Shown one piece after another: positions 57,423 through 64,000 of a DNA stretch of 64,000 bases (its first letter is position 1; each line of letters starts with the position of its first letter). The notes below the pieces were generated by a model, which worked only from the letters and a program-made list of their open reading frames with translations, was not told the DNA's origin and searched no databases. Source of the stretch: Plasmodium relictum (Eukaryota > Apicomplexa > Aconoidasida > Haemosporida > Plasmodiidae); contig NC_041680.1 in NCBI RefSeq assembly GCF_900005765.1, forward strand, positions 616,233 through 680,232. Reading direction: 5' to 3'. The position numbers were made by a program, and so were the translations under genes.

Positions 57423-60400
57423 TTAACATAAAATATTTTCTGTAAAGATATTACTTTGTTTTTCTCTTAAAAAATATTTTTTATTTTCTTGTATGCCCTT
57501 TTCTTTAGATAAGGAATTACACTCATAATTGTTTAATCTAGTATAGCTACCTTTTTCATTAGTGTTATAATATGCATATGAATTCGTAAAATTATTGTTA
57601 TTACCTTCATTTTTTAGAGAGTTTCTACCATTAATTTTTTTATTTGATCGTTGCAGGAAATAAGAAACGAATTCTCCTTTCCCTCTATAAATTATACATG
57701 TCAATTTCATATAACCTTTTTTTCTAGCTAATTTATGAACACATATTTTAGGTATTTTAACTATTCCTTTTGATGTGCTGTATTTAACTAATCCACTCCA
57801 GTCATTTTTTACATTATATATTTTATATATAGTATTATTTCTTTTTAATTCTTTTGTTTTTAAATTAATAGATAAATTCTTTTTCTCAATGGTTCCATTT
57901 TCATTTTCTATCTCACTTTCTATTCCATTCTCGTCTTCATAGGTATTTTGATTCTGATTTTCATTTTTATTTACCAGTTCATTCTCTTTTTCGTTTTTGT
58001 CTGATTTTTCATTTTCCACAATTTTTTTAATATTTCCTGTTTTACTGATTTTGGTAGATAAATTTTTATGAAGTATATTTTCATTTTGTTGATCTTTTTT
58101 ATTTTTCGAAAGTTTCTGATTATTATTTTGTGATAAGAAATCTGAATAGTCACTATCATTAATAATTTTATTGTATAATTCATATAATGAATAAACTCTT
58201 TTTACATTTGAAAATATACTTTTTTCTTTTCTTAAAGTCAAAAAACCCTTAATAATTTTTTTTCCGCAATTTAATTTATTATAACTATTTGAATTATTTA
58301 CATTTTGTTTAACATTTTCCATTATATTTTTTTTTTCATAAGCTGAAAAAGCATTTTTTACATTAGAATTGTTGTGCACAGAAGAATTGTTTTGATTAAC
58401 AAAATTGGTTTCATTTTCGTTTGCACTTAAAATTTTATTTTCTTTTTCTACATCTTCGATATTAGTATTGTTAGTATTTTTTTCTTTTTTGTTAATTAAT
58501 GAAATACTATCAGCGTTTTTTATTGCATTAATATCTCCTTTCAATTGATTTTGATACGATACATTTTTCATATATTCAATATTATTTCTATTACCGTTTC
58601 TTCCTGTTTCATTATTTGAAATATTGTTTTCATAACTTTTTATTTCGACTGAGTTATTATTTATAAAATTATCACATGATTTATTCTCTAAAATGTTTCC
58701 ATATCCATCTTTTATAATATAATCTTTACTTTCTGTATCATTTATTTCATAAAACTTGTCATTTTCTAAATAATTTTTAATTGAATTTTCGGCATTTTCA
58801 TTACCATGAACATCATTCATAACCATTTTTTTAGCATAACAATTTTCATCATTTTTTTTATTTTCATTACTTTCTTCTTTCCCATAAAAATAATGCACAT
58901 TTTGATAATTAGTATAGTCACTTATTTTATTATTTAGAAAGATATTTTCTTTCAAATTATTTTTATTATAAGTATTGGGATAATTATTATTATTATTGGT
59001 ATTTGCATTAACTTCATTTACTTTATTTTTTAATACATTTTCCATTTCTTGTTCTGTTTTTTCAACTTCATTATTTCCATAGCATATTTCTTGTGCACTT
59101 CCTTTGTGTTCTTCTTCTTCATTTTCTTTACCTTCTTTTTTATTTATTTTTTCTTCTTCAATTATTTCTTCTTCTTCATCTTCTTTTTCATAACTTTCAT
59201 CTATTATATTTCTTCTCCTTTTTCTTTGATTTTTGCCATTATTAACATTAAAAGGATAACTTACATATTCAGAATCGTTCAATGAGTAATTGTCTTGTTC
59301 AGAAGAATTTAATAAAACATTTTCTAATAAAGAATTTGTTACATCAAATGCAATTTTGCTGTCATAATCACTATATAAAATTTTCCCATCAGTTTTAAGT
59401 TCTTTTTTAACTTGCTGCAAAAATACAACTGATTTCTTTTGAGCTGTCACAATTCCATATATATCAGCACTAAATACTTTAACTTGAATTTTTCCCATAT
59501 AATTATAACACAGAATATATTTTTTTCCTTTCATAAGTAAATTATTTATATTTTTACTAGTCGATAAAAATTTTTTATTTTTTGAATATGAAGAATTTTC
59601 ATTTTTAATTGACACTTTATTTTCTAATTTTTCATCCATGAAACAACTTTCATTTTTTTTACTATTTATAATATTATTATTTTTTGATATTAAGCTATTT
59701 CTATTTTTTATTTTATTATTATTCTTCTTTTTGTATTTAGATATATATTTTTTTCTTTTTTTTGATTTTTTTTTTTCATTGTAATCCCAAATTTCATCAT
59801 CATCGTCTTCATCATTATTATCATCATCGTTATATTTCTTTTTTCTTTTATTACTATAATAAAAATGAAATTCCTGATAATCTCTCTTTTTTTCATTATT
59901 TACATTTCTTGTTATTCTTTTATTATTATTATTGTTGTTAATTTCTACTTTATTATTTTTATTATTATCTAAATTAATATTACATGTATCTATGATATTT
60001 TTGTTATCATTTGTTAAAAATAAAATTTCATATACTTTGGAATCATCAGATGTATAATAACCTTTCATTAAAATATCTTCATCTCTATAGCAATCCATTT
60101 TACTAATAAAATAATTAAAAGTGCTATTATTAAAATTCTTATGAACATCATTGTCACAATAGCTATCAATAATTTTAAAGTAGTCCATACTTTTTTTATT
60201 TCTATAGTATTTCATGATGCTATCTTGTACTTTTTTATAGGAATTGATGCTATATGTTTTAATTTCTTCACACATTTGTGAACAATTTCGAAAATTTTCA
60301 TCGTTTAATAAGGATTTAACATTTTCCAGATATTTTAAATATAAAAAATAAAAGGATCTATTTAAGAAAAAATCATACTGGTAAATTTTATTTATTTTTA

Positions 60401-63400
60401 CATTATCATTATTGAAATATTCTTTAAATTTTTTTAATTTATACTCTAATATATGATAAAAATTATCTGATGTATAAAATAAATTAGTATACTTATGAAA
60501 ATCATTATTATCATTACTATCCATGTTTTTCTTTTTAATATTTTCTACATTATGTTTTATATTATTTATAAAAAACAAAGTTGTGTTATCATAAATATTT
60601 TTATCATTATTTATAGGAACATTATCTATGTAATTTGTATTTTCATTAATTTTATCATTTATTGTTTTTTTCTTTTTTTTATTTGCTAAATTTCTATTGT
60701 TTCTAAAATTATTATTAACTTCATTGATATAATTTCTTAATTCTTCCTCTTCTTTTAATCCACCCAGGTTTCTGTAGAAATCAATAGACAAGCACAAAGC
60801 AACATCAAAACCGAATCTTTGAGTTGAAAATTTCCTAAAATTATAACCTTTGTATTTGTTTATCCATGAAACAATAACATTTCTTTTTTTTTTATCATAG
60901 GTTAGATTAATATCTGAATTTTCTTCTTTATTTATATGCATCTTAACTTTTCCTATATTATATAATTTGCTTTTCGTATCTTTTTCATAAGAAAATATAT
61001 TATTATTTTCCATATAATCAACATTAATTCCTAAGGATCTTAAAAAATTTAATGCAATCTTTTTAGCTGTTGCATGACCAAATCTTTGAGCTGAGAAATA
61101 TTTACTTTTTATTTCTCCATTGTAATCTTCTTTATAATAAACCACTAAATTTCTAATACCAGAATCATAGAATATAAAAGGAAATTTTTCATTTTTTAAT
61201 ATATCACCTTTAATACTTTGGGAAGATTCATAATCTCTATAATATTCCATACCACTTATATCTTCCTTATTAGCTAAATTTACTTTATTTTTTAAAACGT
61301 CAATTAAAACTTTTTGTTTTGATTCATTTTTTCCTGATATATCATAATTCATATTATCTTTTGAAAAAGAGTTCTGTAATTCTTCATTTGATTTATATAA
61401 GGAAATGTTAGTTTTTTCATTTAATGGTGAAATAAATTTTTCATTGTTGTATGAATCATTATTTTTTCCTTGCATTATTTTGTTTTGATTCATTATATAA
61501 TTTATTTCTGTATCATTTAATGAATTTCTTTTTTGTCTTTTTCCTTGTTTTTGTTTTCTTCCTTGTTTTTCATTTTTTTTTTTATTCAATAATGAATCAT
61601 AATTTTCTAAAGCGTGATCTTTCTTATCACAAATAGTACTAATCTGTTCTGAATAATTATACTGCATATCGCAGTTTAATTTGTTATTAAAAGGATAATT
61701 TTCTTCGTGACTTTTATTATCATTTGATACTATATCTAAATTAATATTGTTGTTGCTTACTTTATTTAAACACATGTCTTCTTCATTTGTAATTAATTTA
61801 TTATTCTGATGATTTGGTATACATTTGCAATTAATGTTAATATCATTTTTTTTGTTAATATCCGTAAACTTATCACTATCTATTAAATTTGATGAATTGT
61901 TTTCTATTATATTTTTATTGTATATTGAACTTGTATCGTAAATAAATTTATCATCGTTTTTGTTGTTAGAACATCTTGTTAAATACACATTTGTATTTTC
62001 CATTATATTACCTCTATATAAATAATTATTTTTATTTGAATTTTTATTTTCATTGATATATCTTACACCATTTATGCTATTTAAATCAATATAATTATTA
62101 TTATATGTACTGTAATTAACTGAGTTATATTTACCTTCCCTATTAACTAGTGTTTTATTGCCTTTAACTATTTCAATGTTATTTTTTTCTGATTTAATTT
62201 CACAATGAAAGTTAGCACCAATGTTATTATTATGATCAATAGCATTACTTTCATTGCTTTCTAGATATAAATCATTTTTATTCAGTATAGGTTTTTTGGT
62301 GATTTTTTTTTCTTTTGTTTCATTTAAAAATTCCATTTTAATATCTATATTACTAGAGCATCTTCTTAAATTGATATCATAATTAATAATAGAATTATCA
62401 AGACTTGAAGTATTTTCTTTATCCTTGTCTACATAATGAGTAATTTTTTTTTTTTTTACAATATTGTATTCTTCTCTATTCATTAAATTATTGTTTCCAT
62501 TAATAGAAGCATCGTCACATTGGTTTCTCATTTTTATATTTTCGCTAGAATTTGTAGACCAATTCTTAACTTTTTTTTTTCTGAAGAGCATTAATTCATC
62601 GTTCATTTTGTTCTTAACATTTTTATATAATTCTTGTTCATGGTTATTTGAATCTTTTAATGCATTTTCATTATTGAACTTATAGTCGTAAGTCTCATTT
62701 AAATTATAATTCATATTTTTATCATAAGCACGAAGTGTATTATTAAAATTATTCATATATGTATTTGAATTACTTTTATCTATTTGATCTGTAACTATAT
62801 TTGGCATATTAAAATTATTCATATTACTATAATTTACGGAATCTCTATTTGTTTCATAATAAATGAAATCATTGCCATTATATTTATTTTTATAATATTT
62901 TTCATTATTTTCGATTTCATTATTATTAACAGCACTGCTGCAATTAATACTACCTTTCTCATAATAAGAATTGTTTGTATTTTTAACATTCAAAATATGT
63001 TGTACAACTGTTGTGCTATTAGTTAAATAGTGATTATGCAAATTATTATTAAATAACTGCACATCTGTATCATTTAAATTATTATTTTCGTACATAGAAG
63101 GAACATTTTTTGAAAAATCATTACTATTTACATTAAAGGTATTGTTGGAATTTCTATTTTTAAATTTATTATCAGATAACTCTTTATTGTTAAAATTATT
63201 TAAAAATAAGGTATTTTTATTTATTTCATAATTTTTTTTGCCCAGTGAATCAAACACTTGGTAATGATCTTTATCCAAATTAACATTATTTTTTATTAGC
63301 ACATTATTATATGATAAAGACGTATCAACACTTGAATAAGAATTTTTTTCAATAATCTTTTTTTCATGACTTTCTTTGTCAACTCCAATTAAAAATAATT

Positions 63401-63887
63401 TATTTTTTTTGTTATTTGAATTATTAATATGGTTATTCGTATTTCCTGCATATATATTATTTACATTATTTTCTGAAACTTCATTATTATGAACATTTTT
63501 CTGGTTCATTAATTGTTCATTAATATAAGTATTATTGCAATAAATAGAATTATTATCCTTTTTTTTTAGTAAACTAAAACTACTTTCATTATAAAAATTA
63601 TAACTTTCATGATTATTATTATCATTATCATTATCATTCTTTTTATTCTCATTATTATTATTATTATTATCATTCTTTTTATTCTCATTTTCATTATTAT
63701 TATTATCATTTTCATCATTATCATTATTTTCATTATTATTATTATTATCATCATTTTCATCATTATCATTATTATCATTATCATTCTTTTCATTTTTATT
63801 TTCATTATTATTATTATTATCATTCTTTTCATTTTTATTTTCATTATTATTATTATCATTTTCATCATTATCATTATTATCATTTTC

Positions 63888-63925
<38 letters not shown>

Positions 63926-64000
63926 CATTATTTTCATTATTATTATTATTATCATTATTTTCATTATTATTATTATTATCATTATTTTCATTATTATTAT
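57423..64000 (-). CDS. Large multi-AP2 (ApiAP2) transcription factor, 5' end outside window
   Basis: Nuclear DNA-binding factor of the ApiAP2 family; I cannot assign it to a named member. From the ATG at 63509 the frame encodes 2028 residues, but it stays open without a stop to the window edge through an Asn/Asp/Glu/Lys-rich repeat, adding at least 163 codons, so that ATG is probably internal. Counting from it, AP2-type units lie at about 775-830 (LVVYYKEDYNGEIKS, KYFSAQRFGHATAKKIAL), 866-925 (NVIVSWINKYKGY, KFSTQRFGFDVALCLSI) and 1325-1380 (KYILCYNYMGKIQV, FSADIYGIVTAQK). A fourth compact basic segment lies at about 1895-1960 (NDWSGLVKYSTSKG, HKLARKKGY). Basic stretches such as KKKSKKRKKYISKYKK could direct nuclear import. 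No ACDC domain is seen at the C-terminus. The long linkers are Asn-rich. Confidence 0.85.
63600..64000 (-). repeat. Coding Asn/Asp/Glu/Lys tandem repeat, N-terminal side of AP2 factor
   Basis: On the minus strand this reads as AAT, GAT, GAA and AAA codons. Local tandem periods are visible: 39 bases (13 codons, copies starting at 63782 and 63821) and 36 bases (copies at 63635 and 63671). Both periods are multiples of three, as expected for translated sequence. The other frame gives a spurious Met/Ile/Lys chain. Confidence 0.8.

Noticed and set aside
63566-63991. Met/Ile/Lys repeat frame on the minus strand
   Set aside because: It is a phase shadow of the Asn/Asp/Glu-rich frame that continues into the multi-AP2 protein.

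Overview
This window is nuclear DNA of a malaria parasite (genus Plasmodium). The support is extreme A+T content (intergenic DNA looks close to 90% A+T), coding exons interrupted by Asn/Lys/Asp-rich low-complexity inserts, short AT-rich GT-AG introns, an apicoplast-type leader on a peroxiredoxin, and apicomplexan AP2 (ApiAP2) transcription factors. The gene order matches, as I remember it, the distal part of P. falciparum chromosome 7: AOP peroxiredoxin, NMD3, BRX1, METTL3, cytoplasmic dynein heavy chain, PUS7/TruD, AP-4 beta, AP2-L. The species cannot be fixed from this sequence alone. No rRNA, tRNA, CRISPR array or intact mobile element was seen.

Layout. 1-13.5 kb: the 3' end of an allantoicase gene (5' part outside the window); a two-exon apicoplast 1-Cys peroxiredoxin; a divergent pair of 60S ribosome-biogenesis genes (NMD3 on -, BRX1 on +); the m6A-methyltransferase catalytic subunit METTL3; and a five-exon twin-CX9C mitochondrial protein of the CMC1 type. 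13.8-16.4 kb: a two-exon MYND zinc-finger protein on -. 18-35.2 kb: a small LC8-type dynein light chain, then a cytoplasmic dynein-1 heavy chain of about 4.9k residues whose C-terminal 81 residues lie in a separate last exon. 35.7-42.8 kb: a two-exon small single-pass membrane protein on -, diverging from a TruD/PUS7 pseudouridine synthase on +, followed by a four-exon AP-4 beta adaptin on -. 42.8-48.35 kb: a 5.5-kb gene-free divergent region in front of AP2-L. It contains a cluster of TGCATG elements, a 14-bp GTGCAC-centred palindrome and an inverted-repeat cluster. 48.35-52.8 kb: AP2-L, with tandem AP2 and ACDC domains. 53.9-55.7 kb: a five-exon small protein, tentatively immune-mapped-protein-like. 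57.4 kb to the right edge, on -: a second very large multi-AP2 transcription factor whose frame stays open through an Asn/Asp/Glu-rich repeat to the end of the window, so its 5' end is missing.

Shared themes are large-subunit ribosome assembly (NMD3, BRX1), RNA modification (METTL3 for mRNA m6A, PUS7 for pseudouridine), microtubule minus-end transport (dynein heavy and light chains), endosomal/TGN sorting (AP-4 beta), organelle function (apicoplast peroxiredoxin, mitochondrial CMC1-like protein) and stage-specific transcription (two ApiAP2 factors). I rebuilt six spliced genes by hand from reading phase and GT-AG junctions: AOP, CMC1-like, MYND, small membrane protein, AP-4 beta and the IMP-like gene. 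I also rebuilt the last junction of the dynein gene. All of these junctions need RNA support.
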